A stretch of 64,000 bases of DNA from Kappaphycus alvarezii. Taxonomy: Eukaryota; Rhodophyta; Florideophyceae; Gigartinales; Solieriaceae. The stretch is from contig NADL03000459.1 of assembly GCA_002205965.3 (NCBI GenBank), positions 372,001 to 436,000 of the forward strand, read 5' to 3'. Under the pieces are notes generated by a model, which saw only the letters and a list, made by a program, of their open reading frames with translations, ran no database searches and was not told the origin of the DNA. Of the stretch, positions 25,011 to 34,863 are shown piece after piece; position 1 is the first letter of the stretch, and each line of letters opens with the position of its first letter. A program made the translations under genes and the position numbers.

Positions 25011-25929
25011 GGCCTATGAAAGCAGAACCGCTAGTATTGCCCTTTGAGGAGCGTCGGAATCCATTGAAAAGGTGAGTTGGTTTCGAAGAATCACTGCGTT
25101 ATCCAGTTAACTTACCTGTGTTCTAATCTGAGCCGTGCATGGCTCTGAGCTTCGAAGGCCCTATAAATTTGCGCTTGATCATGATCGAGCGGCTTTCCCC
25201 CTCCGTGATCGAGGTATGGGGGTGCTTGATGTTTCGGGGTAATCTTGGCGGGCAACCCGGATGGCTGCATCGGTCTGATTATAGTGTGAGTAATTTGCTC
25301 CTAACGGGCGTTTTGAACATCACGACCCCTTGTGTTCGTACATTGACAGCATTCCATCGGCCTGCTGATAAACGCCTGCCGTCTCTCCCAGAGAGATACT
25401 TATAGGTCATACATACGTTAGGTGTTCGCTGATGATCAGTTATCATTGATGACCCCCTATCACTCACGTAGGATGCTCTCCCAGATCATGATCACAGGGC
25501 TATGACGCATTGGCTCATGGACCTAACAGGGCTTTGCCCTACTCTACTTGGGCAAAGCCCGAGGAACCTGGCGTTATGCAGTTTTCTGAAAAAAGTTTGC
25601 CTGCCAAGCAGTACACTGAGTGATTGCTAATCACTGTAGCACTGTATTGCAAAGGATCTTGGAGGTCCACCTATACTCAAAACATTTTGGTTGGCCGCCG
25701 GATCCGGTGATGAAAGCGATCGATTTTTATGCTAGTGTATACTAAAACTGGACAGCGCTCTTTCCAACTCGAGAGCATCTTCTTTCGAAAATGGTGGCGA
25801 CTCTCGGATGCACTTTAGCTCCCGCACGACGATGAACCCAAACCCTTTTAATCCCCCATCCTCATCCTGAAAATGTCCCCCTCCCCGCAATGTGTTGGGG
25901 GACGTGACTCTGCTATTCGTTAAAAACAG
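25011..25929. other. No gene supported; GGGCAAAGCCC-type inverted repeat
   Basis: An 88-codon frame at 25139-25405 shows no domain. A short inverted repeat GGGCTTTGCCC/GGGCAAAGCCC lies near 25,530-25,562 with a 10-bp spacer. Confidence 0.35.
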
Positions 25930-26720
25930 ATCCGCTTTGGTGAAACATCAATACTGTGTTGAACAGACAAGTTATAGTGAGTATGATATCAGGGAGGGTA
26001 TTATGGCGATAGGTATCCGAAGAGGGACTAAAATCGGTGCGATAGCGTCTATTCGCATGATGATTTGACGGGCAAGGTCTATGTCGATAACTTGGGCGAT
26101 GGTGTCACCACCACGGAATAGGCCGATTTAGCATGGTGTACGGTGAAAGAGTTAAGGTTGTTGTATGATCGGCAGGGTAACCCCAATAAAAGTGTCAATA
26201 TCGTCTTTCGGAGGAAGGCTGATGTGGTGGGGTTCTCAAGAGTTTGAACAATGTGTCCTTTGAATAATCGTCACATGAAATTAAGTATGGGCAATGGTTT
26301 GTGGGCTTGTTTTGGAAGGAACATGTTTTATAGAGCGTTAAGGTAACTATTTGATGAATCAAGATGAAGGGATCAATGTGATTCGCAAGGGGGCGGGAGT
26401 TTGCTTTGTTTTTTTATGTGTATGTTTTGTTGTTGTTTTGCGGCATGATTCAGTGACTGTGCAGATTAGTAGTGTGAGTCGGAACACGGACGATGCAGAC
26501 TTGGATGAGTAGTATAAGTTTTTTGGTCCTATTCAAAGGATATTTCTTGGTGGGGTCGGGAGACGGGGAGAGTAAGGGCAGTGCATTTGTGGCGTTTAAT
26601 AATGTCTCAAAGGCGACAAAGCGTGTCTAGAGTTGGATGGGTATGGGTAAAACCATCTGACCTTGACTTTGGAATTTTGAAAGCCGAAGGAGCCGCGGGG
26701 CTGACTTGGTAGCACAGCTA
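25930..26720 (+). pseudogene. Decayed two-RRM protein gene (RNA-binding)
   Basis: Two RNA recognition motifs can be read on the plus strand across frameshifts. The first, from about 26,070, has KVYVDNLGDGVTTTE, KELRLLYDRQGNPNKSV and NNRHMKLSMG. The second, from about 26,455, has TVQISSVSRNTDDADLDE, YKFFGPIQRIFL, then an altered GESKG(S)AFVAFNN and MGMGKNHLTL-like segment. The second RRM resembles the C-terminal RRM of the translation factor eIF3g (DLRELF, GPVSRIYL, YDHLIL), but one degraded domain cannot fix the identity. Stops and frameshifts in both domains say it is dead, probably an old duplicate of a host gene. Confidence 0.6.
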
Positions 26721-27143
26721 TGTGATGTAAACGTATGTGACTGAGAGTAAGATTAATTTCTACTCTATCATCATCTCGAAGGCTCCAAAGCCTTTCTCCA
26801 CAGGCCCTATTCGTTCCTCTTCCCCACGAGAGGTTCAACCTCACGTCTACTCCTATTAGTACCGCCGTGTTAGTGGTACCAATTTAGTTATCAATGTGCA
26901 TGTCGACATATTGCGTCTCAACAGTTTACGAATCAAAAGCAACAGACCGCACTCGAATCCCGCCTCCACCCGATGCTAATCATCGCAACAATAAAAATCT
27001 AAGGCAAAGCAAACTACTCAGTAACCAGAACATATTAACCATCTCGGTTTTGATACCCGCGCCCTTCGCCACGCGAACTCTCCTTGAACTCCTCATGCAT
27101 TCCTTGTAAATTTATCTTGTATATCTCGATACAGTCCCTTTCC
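26721..27143. other. No gene supported
   Basis: Small opposite-strand frames only; nothing recognisable. Confidence 0.3.
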
Positions 27144-27920
27144 TCAGCGCTCGAATTCTCCGTATTTTGCGGGTATTGTCGCACGAAGAGTGTCACTATT
27201 ATCAGGCAAAATCTGCGATCTCTCCCCCGTCCGCTTAAAGACGCTCTCACACACGGCCTCGGGTTGTTTCTTGTTGATAACATCGTCGAAACCAGTAATA
27301 GTTTCCACAAAGCTATCAAACTGTTTTGTGGTCAACAGACGGTCATCTACCAACTTACGCTTGCCGCATGAACTGCTCCCGTCAGATGATTTGGTATGAA
27401 TAACATCCATGGCTTCATCCAAATCAGTGAAATCCTCCTCATATCAACAAACGTCAACATTTGCCACCATTTTTATCGTCAACTCTAAAACCTCCTTGTC
27501 CACAAACGTCGCTACCCATCCGGCAATTGTAAAAAAATGCAAAAGGCGTTTATAAATTGAGGTCAGTTGTCCGCTTGCAGTTCAAGGAAGGAAGGCAATA
27601 AACTTTTTCGGGTCTTCTTTTCCGGACCGGCCGCACTTATCCAAGGTCTAGGTAAATTTTCTCGTCGCTTCCCGGCGCTTCTCCTTCAGGAACGGCCTAT
27701 CGAGTTTCACTGGTGGAGGACTCTTAACGTTTATCCCATCAAGTACTCCACCAAAATCTTTTTGCGGTTCGAAATCTGTGCTATTGAAGATTTGCTCAAT
27801 TATTGTAGCCCAAAAAGTGTCCCTTATCATTCATGCGTCCAACTGAGCCCTCGAAAGCTCCCTTTTGGACCCCCTTAACGCATTTCGGCTGCTTTTGTTC
27901 TCTCTCAATCTACAGAAAGC
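27144..27920 (-). pseudogene. SANT/Myb-like DNA-binding protein, decayed
   Basis: One minus-strand frame reads from about 27,920 to 27,144 with only a few in-frame stops. From the N-terminus it reads SKRELSRAQLDA, MIRDTFWATIIEQIFNSTDF, FGGVLDGINVKSPPP, KRREATRKFT, SGKEDPKKFIAFLP, then an acidic region with KTKSSDG-like and GKRKLVDD basic patches. The helix pattern ending in RxxxTRKFT resembles the trihelix/SANT-like domains found beside many Harbinger-type elements and in expanded DNA-binding families. Few stops in a long frame suggest recent loss. A short frame at 28207-28395 (minus) may be an upstream part but lies in another frame. Confidence 0.45.
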
Positions 27921-29340
27921 TTCCCATGCTCGGACACGATAAAAAAAGTTAAATTCACTACCGGTCAAATCAACAGAAAAGGAAATAGGCGTTTCACTCC
28001 CAACTCGAGATCCGTCTTACACGTGAGAACTCTTCTTCTGGAGGTGCTCCTTGTACTTCTCGTAGATTTTCCCCACATGGTGCATTTGAGAAACTCGTAT
28101 GAAACACGTGACAGATTTGTCCACTTTCTAGTGTCGCTTTGAAATTTGCAAATCTCCAGGTAGCCGGGTTTTTTCCATCACTCTTTCAACAGTGTTCTCT
28201 TTTGATTTAGTCGAGCACTTGTATGAAGCACGCTGCAACTAGCATCACTTTAGACAGCTCTCTTGTATTTAACCCCCATTGCTTTGCAATCGAACCAAGT
28301 TCTGGGACGTTCGTTCTGCGGAAGAATTCTTTAACCACTGGGAGTTGTTCGGCAGCGTATTGGAGTGGGATGGCGTTGTCGTTTTTGTTTGCCATCTTTT
28401 TGAGAAGTATGAGTGGTTTGCGGGGGTTAGTGACACCTAGGAAGATGAGGGCTGCCGATGCTTTCTGGTTACTCTACGCGAACTGGGGAGAGGCAATGTT
28501 CTTGTGGATATTCACGTTTTGCCGTAATACCCCATAATCTTCCTGCAGTTGGTGCACTGTGTGCCATTGCGGGTAAAATTGAAATTCGATTTCAAAATAA
28601 TTCAACCAATTCTTACTTTTATAGAAACCCCAGGAAGTCTATTTCAGCCTTTGGCAGGTAGCAATCGTTTACTTAAGGTTCGGGTTCGGCCGAGTTCGCC
28701 CAAATATGGAATTTGTTCAGAGGCAGTCCCTTCGTCATTCACTATCGGAGATATGCTGTAATGCCTTTGTGTTATATTTTTTATAAACTCGGTTCAATCT
28801 CGCGCAGAAGTACATCTGTTGACCTAGCCTCTCAGTATCGTTGCCCCAAGATGCGTGGCATCTGTGCGAGTATCCGCAAGCGTTTCCTATTCTCGATGGT
28901 CGAATGTGCGGCATTCGCCAAAGATCTCTTTCCCCAGCATTCGAGTCATGCCTCTTTGAATGCTCTGCATTCAAGTGGCTAACGGTTCTAGCGTGCACTT
29001 CGCAGTCCTTAGGCTCTCTCGCCTGATGCATCGGTACCCGAGTGTCAGCGGGCCAACGGTCAAGGGTCACACAGTAAGTACAGCACACTACAGTTCAACA
29101 TCGGTACATACCGTAGTATGCGTCACCATTCAAACCGGGGAAAATTTTGGGTTATTATAATGAACAGAAGATGTGGTCGGTTACATTGTATCCACGCCGC
29201 TAATGCGTTATGCAGGACTGATGGTGAAACGTGTCCTACGGTTCAACACTAACAATTGCACTACTCCACCAGCTCTGATTAACAACTGTATGGCACGTAC
29301 CTTCATTCAGGTTATTTCACCCTCGAAAACAGACCGATCT
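27921..29340. other. No gene supported
   Basis: Several short frames on both strands (for example 62 codons at 28207-28395 minus and 117 codons at 28735-29088 minus) show no domain. This stretch also contains whatever distal promoter serves the ABC1 gene. Confidence 0.3.
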
Positions 29341-29345
29341 CAATA

Positions 29346-29405
29346 CTGCGACATACTGTACGGTACAGTACAGTATGTCGCAGTAAGTACTGTACCGTAC
29401 AGTAC
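29346..29405. repeat. Two adjacent palindromes upstream of the ABC1 gene
   Basis: A perfect 14-bp inverted repeat (GCGACATACTGTAC, 6-bp spacer GGTACA) is followed at once by a 21-bp near-perfect palindrome (AGTACTGTAC-C-GTACAGTACT). They lie about 30-90 bp upstream of the ABC1 start codon. GTACTGTAC/GTACAGTAC strings recur through the window, so this may be a dispersed repeat rather than a regulator site. Confidence 0.7.
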
Positions 29406-29433
29406 TTGATTTAGCTTACTGCCTGAAATACAC

Positions 29434-32005
29434 GTGTCGCCCCCATTTCAAGAAAATTTACTCCACCTCAAAACAAATTGCTGTCGACAAATCGGTGATC
29501 AATTAGCGTCTCCTTCCCATTTGAATCTCCGCTCAGTAAGCCCGTCTCCATCCCCAGCCGTCCCCCTCTCGAGGTTGCATATCTCACCCGCTCCATTCCT
29601 CTATGCCTCCACCCTTTACCCCCCGATACGACGCGCCGTTCTCCTTTCTCCACTCCCTTTCCCGCGCCCAATTTCCAAACTTCCCCTTTCCCTTCTTTCC
29701 CTCTCCGCCAAAACCCTGTCGCTTGCCGCCCTCCAATCCATACTCGGCTCCCCCCCTCGCTGGCATTTCCTTCAACTCTGCATCGCTCTCTCAGCTACAA
29801 ACATTCCGCCCCTCGCATTTCTCAGACCTTTCATTCTTCCCCTCGTCTCCTCTTGTATCTACTCACTTCTTGCAAGGACGTTTGCTCCCGCACATGCCAG
29901 GAGTCTGCAGTTTTGGAAACGCGTCATCCCTATCTACTTGGGGTACAAAAAGACACAGAGGTTCCTCAAATTCACTAAGGGAAAATCAAAAGATAAGATC
30001 TGGGCCAGAAGGCACAAGTGGGGTGCGGAAAAGGTCCGTCATCCACCGTATCCTTCCATCCCATTCCCTAGTTTCCTTGTCATAGCCTCCTTCGAAATTC
30101 CGCTATGCCACTCCAAAGTCCTACCGTAGCGTTCCGCACCATCTCGGCTGCTAACCGCTACCATCCTTTCCCGCGTGTTGCTTATTTTCATTTGTATATC
30201 CGAACACCCACACAACATAGGTGTACAACTTGTGCGTCGACCTTCGCGGCTTCTATTTGAAGGATGGTAAGCTACAGAACCGCTGCATTTCAACGCTTTT
30301 GACAACCATGACGGAGGCGTAACACGCATACTCTACTCGTGTCATGAGTCGCATCCATGGCAAGCCCTTTGAATGCGTGTCCATCTTTGCGTTATCCAGT
30401 ATCTGCGTTTCCCCCTCTGCACAAGTTTCTAACTCCGCACCTCTCTTCATCTTTCCCCCGATTGGACACCTCTGCTCCTTGTTTGAGTAGGTCAATTCCT
30501 AGGCGCACGCAGTGACCTCGTCCCATTAGCCTGGTGCGATTCGCTACGACGTTTGCAAGACCGTGTGCCGCCAGTGCCGTTCCATGAGATTGAGCAAACT
30601 GTTCGGGAGGAGTATCGCGTGAACAAATTCAATCAGATCTTCAAGTCCATTGATCCTGTGCCCCTGGCCTCTGCCACCATTGCCCAAGTCCATCGCGGCG
30701 AAATGCCGGACGGTACACCCATTGTGCTCAAAGCACAGTATCGCGACCAAGAGCGGTTGTGTGAAATGGACTTGCTCAATTTGAAACGGTTGGCGGGCTA
30801 TTTGCAGAAGCATGATATGTCCTTCTTTGATATGAATTCTGTGGTAGAGGAGTTTGAAAGTCAGATTCCTACAGAGTTTGACTTTGTGAGGGAGGCTGAG
30901 ATGATGACCACAGTGAGGGCGAATTTGAGGAGGGCGGGTATTTTTGATGTCGTTGTGCCGAGAGCGATTCCAGGATTGGTTTCAAGAAGAGCTTTGGCAA
31001 TGACATATGTGGATGGTTGTCGACCAGATAATGCAGTCGCTATGAATTTGTGGGGGATAAAGCCGAAGGATGTCATAAAAGCATTGGGAAGAGCGTACGG
31101 ACAGATGCTTCTATGTGACGGTCTGGCGCATTGCGATCGTACGTTGCACTATTGAATTTGCGGGACATGCGGCGTTCTTGCTTGTGAGGGCGAATGGTTC
31201 GTTTTTTGCTGACATTTCCAGCATGTACGCGTTGCATTGCGCTTTTTGGACAACTTTCTATGTGTCGTACGCTTCCTGTTGAGCAACTTTACGCAGCACA
31301 TTTGGGTAATTGTAAGCTTCCAGGTTTCATTGCGATACTTCATGATCAAATTCTCCCTTGCACGGCACGAACATGCAACAATTGTTCACTGGGAGCATTA
31401 TTTCGACATACTGACATGTCGTTCCTTGCGCAGTGATTGTTCTTCGCGACAAACGCGTTGCCTTGATCGACTTTGGTCAGGCAAAGGAGATACCAACAGA
31501 ACTTCGCCAAAAGCTGTGTGCATTCTACCTTGCCCTCAATTCGAAGAACAACTTGTACATCATGAAGACATTCAACGATCTCGGCATCGAACTTGACATT
31601 CCCCTCGACCGGATAGAAGCCAGCTTCCTCGAAATGATCCCTGTGTATGCAAATGGGCTGCTTGATACAGCGCCGCTTCATCCAGATGTGGAGATCAATC
31701 CATTTTCAGAGGCCAGCCCCCTAAAGAAAGTTCCGATACGCAAATTCAACCCCGATCTTTTCATGGTTTTGCGCACAATGGGGTTACTTCGGTCGCTGAC
31801 AGAGACATTGCAAGCGCATGGGTCGGACTGCTGGATGTCAGTGATTTTCAAGCCATACGCGAAACAGGGGTTACGGCAACGCGAAGGAAGTGAGGCTCAG
31901 AAGAAAAAGAGATCCGCGGCTGTTCGGTCGTACCTCACAAGCGGTGTCTCTTCTCCCTTTGATTCCATGGAGAACGACTCCGCGGATTTGTGCTCAGTAT
32001 GCTAA
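29434..32005 (+). CDS. ABC1/ADCK-family atypical kinase, five exons
   Basis: Member of the ABC1/ADCK/UbiB atypical kinases, which act in mitochondria or plastids on quinone and lipid metabolism. Exons: 29434-30033, 30221-30266, 30491-31138, 31297-31311 and 31434-32005, all with GT-AG borders. Together they make 1,881 nt, exactly 627 codons including the stop. Family motifs: KDGQ (about 214-217), PLASATIAQVH (about 273-283), an Ala-Gln-flanked Lys near 296, TEFDFVREAE (near 343), HCDPHLGN spanning exons 3-4, and ALIDFG (near 446-451). The HPGN motif reads HLGN. The first 150 residues are Pro/Ser/Leu-rich and fit an organelle transit peptide. Start: the first ATG of the frame; no other Met occurs in exon 1. 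Target organelle and substrate are not known. Confidence 0.88.
31297..31311 (+). other. 15-nt microexon of the ABC1 gene
   Basis: The 15 bases CACATTTGGGTAATT are flanked by ACGCAG on the left and GTAAGC on the right. Joining exon 3 (ending ...GCGATC), this piece and exon 5 (starting TGATTGTT) restores HCDPHLGNLIVLRDKR, which is the conserved DPHxGN nucleotide-binding block. Without it the block is missing and the frame gains no equivalent. RNA evidence is not available here, so the call rests on motif and splice-site fit. Confidence 0.75.
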
Positions 32006-32631
32006 ACATCTATGGACGTGTTTGAGCAAACGAGAGCTTAAGGTTATAGCAAGGCTGGGAAAATGGCTTTTGCGTCTTCTGCTCTACGCAGCAGTAGTCA
32101 AAGCTTCAGTTACGCCTGTGCAGCAATCTCAATTCCGAGGGGATATGTTCGTGGTTGGGATTGCATATCTAGATGCCGAATGGTGAGGGCATGGCGAGAT
32201 TTCCTATGGCAAATGATTCTCTGAGTTACCCGGCTTTACAGAGAGAAATTCTGAGCGGGATTCCTTGGAGAAAAAAGCTGCATGCATCTAATCAGTGCAC
32301 AAGGAGTGAAGTGGAGAGGGTAGAGTTCTACTGCGTCCACTAGTTGATCAGCGGTGGTTGATCAGCGGTGGTTGATCAGCCGAGTCTTAACTGCATCAGA
32401 CAATACTAACTGTCCTCACTGGTTTCCGCCACTCGTAAATTCCGAGTCATTGCGGTGAAAACAAAATTACTTTGATCTGAATGAGCCCCATCACTCGTGC
32501 GTTGCGCAGTCCCTCACCGCCCTTGGCCCTGGCGCCATCCCTAAGACTAGGCACTTGTGACCCTCCACAACGTGAATTGTCCCTCGGAGTCTACAACCCA
32601 ACGAATATCTGTACTGGTTATCTCTTAACCA
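32006..32631. other. Spacer between ABC1 and ferredoxin-like genes, convergent 3' ends
   Basis: The two genes converge here. No further frame is supported. A short tandem repeat lies at 32344-32380. Confidence 0.4.
32344..32380. repeat. 14-bp tandem repeat, about 2.6 copies
   Basis: The unit TTGATCAGCGGTGG is repeated almost perfectly, with the palindrome TGATCA in each copy. Confidence 0.85.
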
Positions 32632-33288
32632 TCACCACCCCTTGCCTTGACACTCTGCGCATCTAACTACGCCAGTACCAGCACACAACATGCATTCCAT
32701 ATTGTCTACATGACCCGTGCCATCGCACGCCAAACACTCTACGTCGCCACTTCCCTCACAATTCAAACAAGTGACCATCTCAGTCCAACCCGCAACTCGA
32801 GGTGCGGCGCCAGCCACATACTCGGTATCCAAATTCTCAAAACGGGCCATCGGATCTTTCCTCTTTCCCGTCCTTACCTCCCGCATGCGTTCGACATCAA
32901 TCACCATTTCTGCACCTTCTGTTGCCACGTAGACCCCGGTCTGACACGCACGTACAGTCTCGATTTCACCAGTCACAGAATCGACGATGTCACAAGTGCA
33001 CAACCCACAGAGGCCAGACTGACAGCCGCGGGGAATAGAAAGACCGACAGTATCACCAACACGAAGAAGAGGATCACCTGGAAAAGCGGCGGCGATAACG
33101 TCAGAGCCGGAGGGCCCGTTAATAAAGCGGACTCCGATTTCATTTGGGGCAAGGGTGTATTCAACCGGATTGGGAGTTATCGGTAGAGATGGTGGAGGAG
33201 GTGAGGAAGGGATGGTATGGTTGGACTCGGGTGTAAATTGGGCTTTGCTGATTCTGGGGTCGCCGCCGATAGACGTATTGGACGACAT
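32632..33288 (-). CDS. 2Fe-2S ferredoxin-like domain fused to DnaJ-type zinc finger
   Basis: The chosen start (ATG at 33288) gives 218 residues. The 2Fe-2S domain has CQSGLCGLC, a C-x4-C-x2-C cluster loop as in plant-type ferredoxins, with the fourth Cys in RACQTG about 20 residues on. The C-terminus has four CxxCxGxG-type repeats (CLNCEGSG, CLACDGTG, CMLCAGTG, CAECQGKG), the zinc-binding cysteine-rich region of DnaJ proteins, but no J domain is seen. The frame stays open upstream to 33534, adding 82 residues with a hydrophobic stretch and a Ser/Pro-rich part, which could be a targeting peptide. Electron transfer or cluster delivery coupled to protein folding is a reasonable role, but that is inference. 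The gene is intronless. Confidence 0.85.
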   Translation of the reverse strand: MSSNTSIGGDPRISKAQFTPESNHTIPSSPPPPSLPITPNPVEYTLAPNEIGVRFINGPSGSDVIAAAFPGDPLLRVGDTVGLSIPRGCQSGLCGLCTCDIVDSVTGEIETVRACQTGVYVATEGAEMVIDVERMREVRTGKRKDPMARFENLDTEYVAGAAPRVAGWTEMVTCLNCEGSGDVECLACDGTGHVDNMECMLCAGTGVVRCAECQGKGW

Positions 33289-33534
33289 AGTTTGGTTCTG
33301 TTTGGGGCTTGACGGGCGCTGAAAGGGAGGGCAAAAGGTAATTGAAAGGCGGGAAGTGGGGGCATGTGGATATTGCGCTCTGGTGAAAGGAGTGGACGGA
33401 AGTGGAGATACAAGGAATACGGTCGGTAACGTTGGCTCGGCTTGTCCGGCGACGAGCAGGCTTGTCGTGAGACAAATACAGTACTTTACTGTACAGCACG
33501 CCAGTAGTATAAAAAAGTGACATTGAAATGTCAT

Positions 33535-34863
33535 TTCAAGATTTTGTAGGCTTTGAAATCTTTGTCAAACAAAATCTCGATTATTGTCCAATACAGAGCA
33601 GTTTTAGAAGTGTGCGATGACGGCATCTCGACGACAAATGAAAAATCACACGAATGCCGTCCCCGACGCTGCTAATTCTCGTCCCACATTTTTAACAAAC
33701 AACAGAGGTCACGAGACTGACTGCGAAGTTCGAGAGTGGAATGATCGCTATGCTAAGTAAGGCCATCCTGTTGGATATCATCGGAGTGATGGAGGTATCG
33801 CTGCAAAACCTGAGTGCGCATTACATCCATTATACCAAGCAGGTTACCGCATCGCAGACTGCCAACCGACTTTTGCTTTTCCCAAAGTCAAATAATTCGA
33901 ACGCAGCGGCAAAAGTTTCTCGAAAAATATTTTCCAGAGCCAAGGGAAGGGAGATCCCACCTCTGCGCTAGCATCCAGTCAACATGCTTCTGACATTGTT
34001 AATTGCTGTAACTGGAGATTATAATACTAAACCTGCATGAAATCATTCAGTTGATACAAACCACAATGCCGCTATTGACTGCAAAGATGAAACAAGGAAG
34101 GAAGTAGCCAGGACTCTGCTTGAGGGTATCTGTATGATTGTGCTGATTTCGATAAAGACAGATTGGAGGGACTAACCTACGTCTAGAACTCTCGTTGGAT
34201 CAAGTAGAACATCTCGTTGCATACACGGAATAGAATCGGTGATGCAACCTTATCGTTATTGCCGCAACCTCCAAACGACAAAAAACAAACTTAGGGAACA
34301 GTAGAATAGGCTATCTTTACCTGCTTTTCTTTCCCCCTTGCAGATTTCATAGAAGAGATTTGCTAATTGAAGGCCTGAAAAGTTTGTGAGCCTCATTTAT
34401 ATTGTTTGAATGTCTCAAAATTTCAGAAAATCATAGAACCGCGCTAAGGAATGCCGTTTGGTAACCAAGCCCTAGTCTGGTGTCACCGACTAGTGCCGTT
34501 TTGGTGATTAAACTTTGGTCTGGTGTCGCAAGTAGCGACCTAAGACCAAAATTCTGCGACTGCTCTCCCTGTTTTGTTTCATGGGGACGGCGGCCTCTTT
34601 TCGGCTCAACCCTGAAAAGAGAGTTTCTTGGATTTTGCAGTGACCGGCAAATGGACAGTACAGCATTCATTACATTAAAAGTTAGTTTACTGAATTGAGT
34701 TAGGAAAGCCTAAAAACATAGCTTTACAGTGTAAGTTAGAATTTAATTTAAACAGGTCTGTCACCGTCTAAAATGCGCCATTTAAAACCATTCCCCTCAA
34801 AGCGGCAAGTACTGAATAGCTGACTTATTCGTTCGTCCACGCTTCTTCCTGCCGTTAACCTCA
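33535..34863. other. No gene supported; tandem repeat inside
   Basis: A 76-codon frame at 33741-33971 has no domain. The stretch also holds the upstream regions of the two divergent flanking genes. Confidence 0.35.
34452..34537. repeat. Imperfect tandem repeat, unit about 42 bp, two copies
   Basis: Both copies start TGCCGTTT and share GTCTGGTGTC near the end. The second copy carries a small hairpin (GTCGC, loop AAGTA, GCGAC). Confidence 0.6.

Noticed and set aside
24652-25011. 119-codon plus-strand frame
   Set aside because: It is antisense to the readable N-terminal part of the second Harbinger transposase.
29584-29775. Antisense Gly/Lys-rich frame over ABC1 exon 1
   Set aside because: It is the mirror of a Pro/Ser/Leu-rich coding strand and shows no domain.
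32647-33186. 179-codon plus-strand frame opposite the ferredoxin/zinc-finger gene
   Set aside because: It lies wholly antisense to a gene with clear motifs and has no domain of its own.
33161-33523. 120-codon minus-strand frame in the upstream part of the ferredoxin gene
   Set aside because: It overlaps the same strand in another frame and is low complexity.
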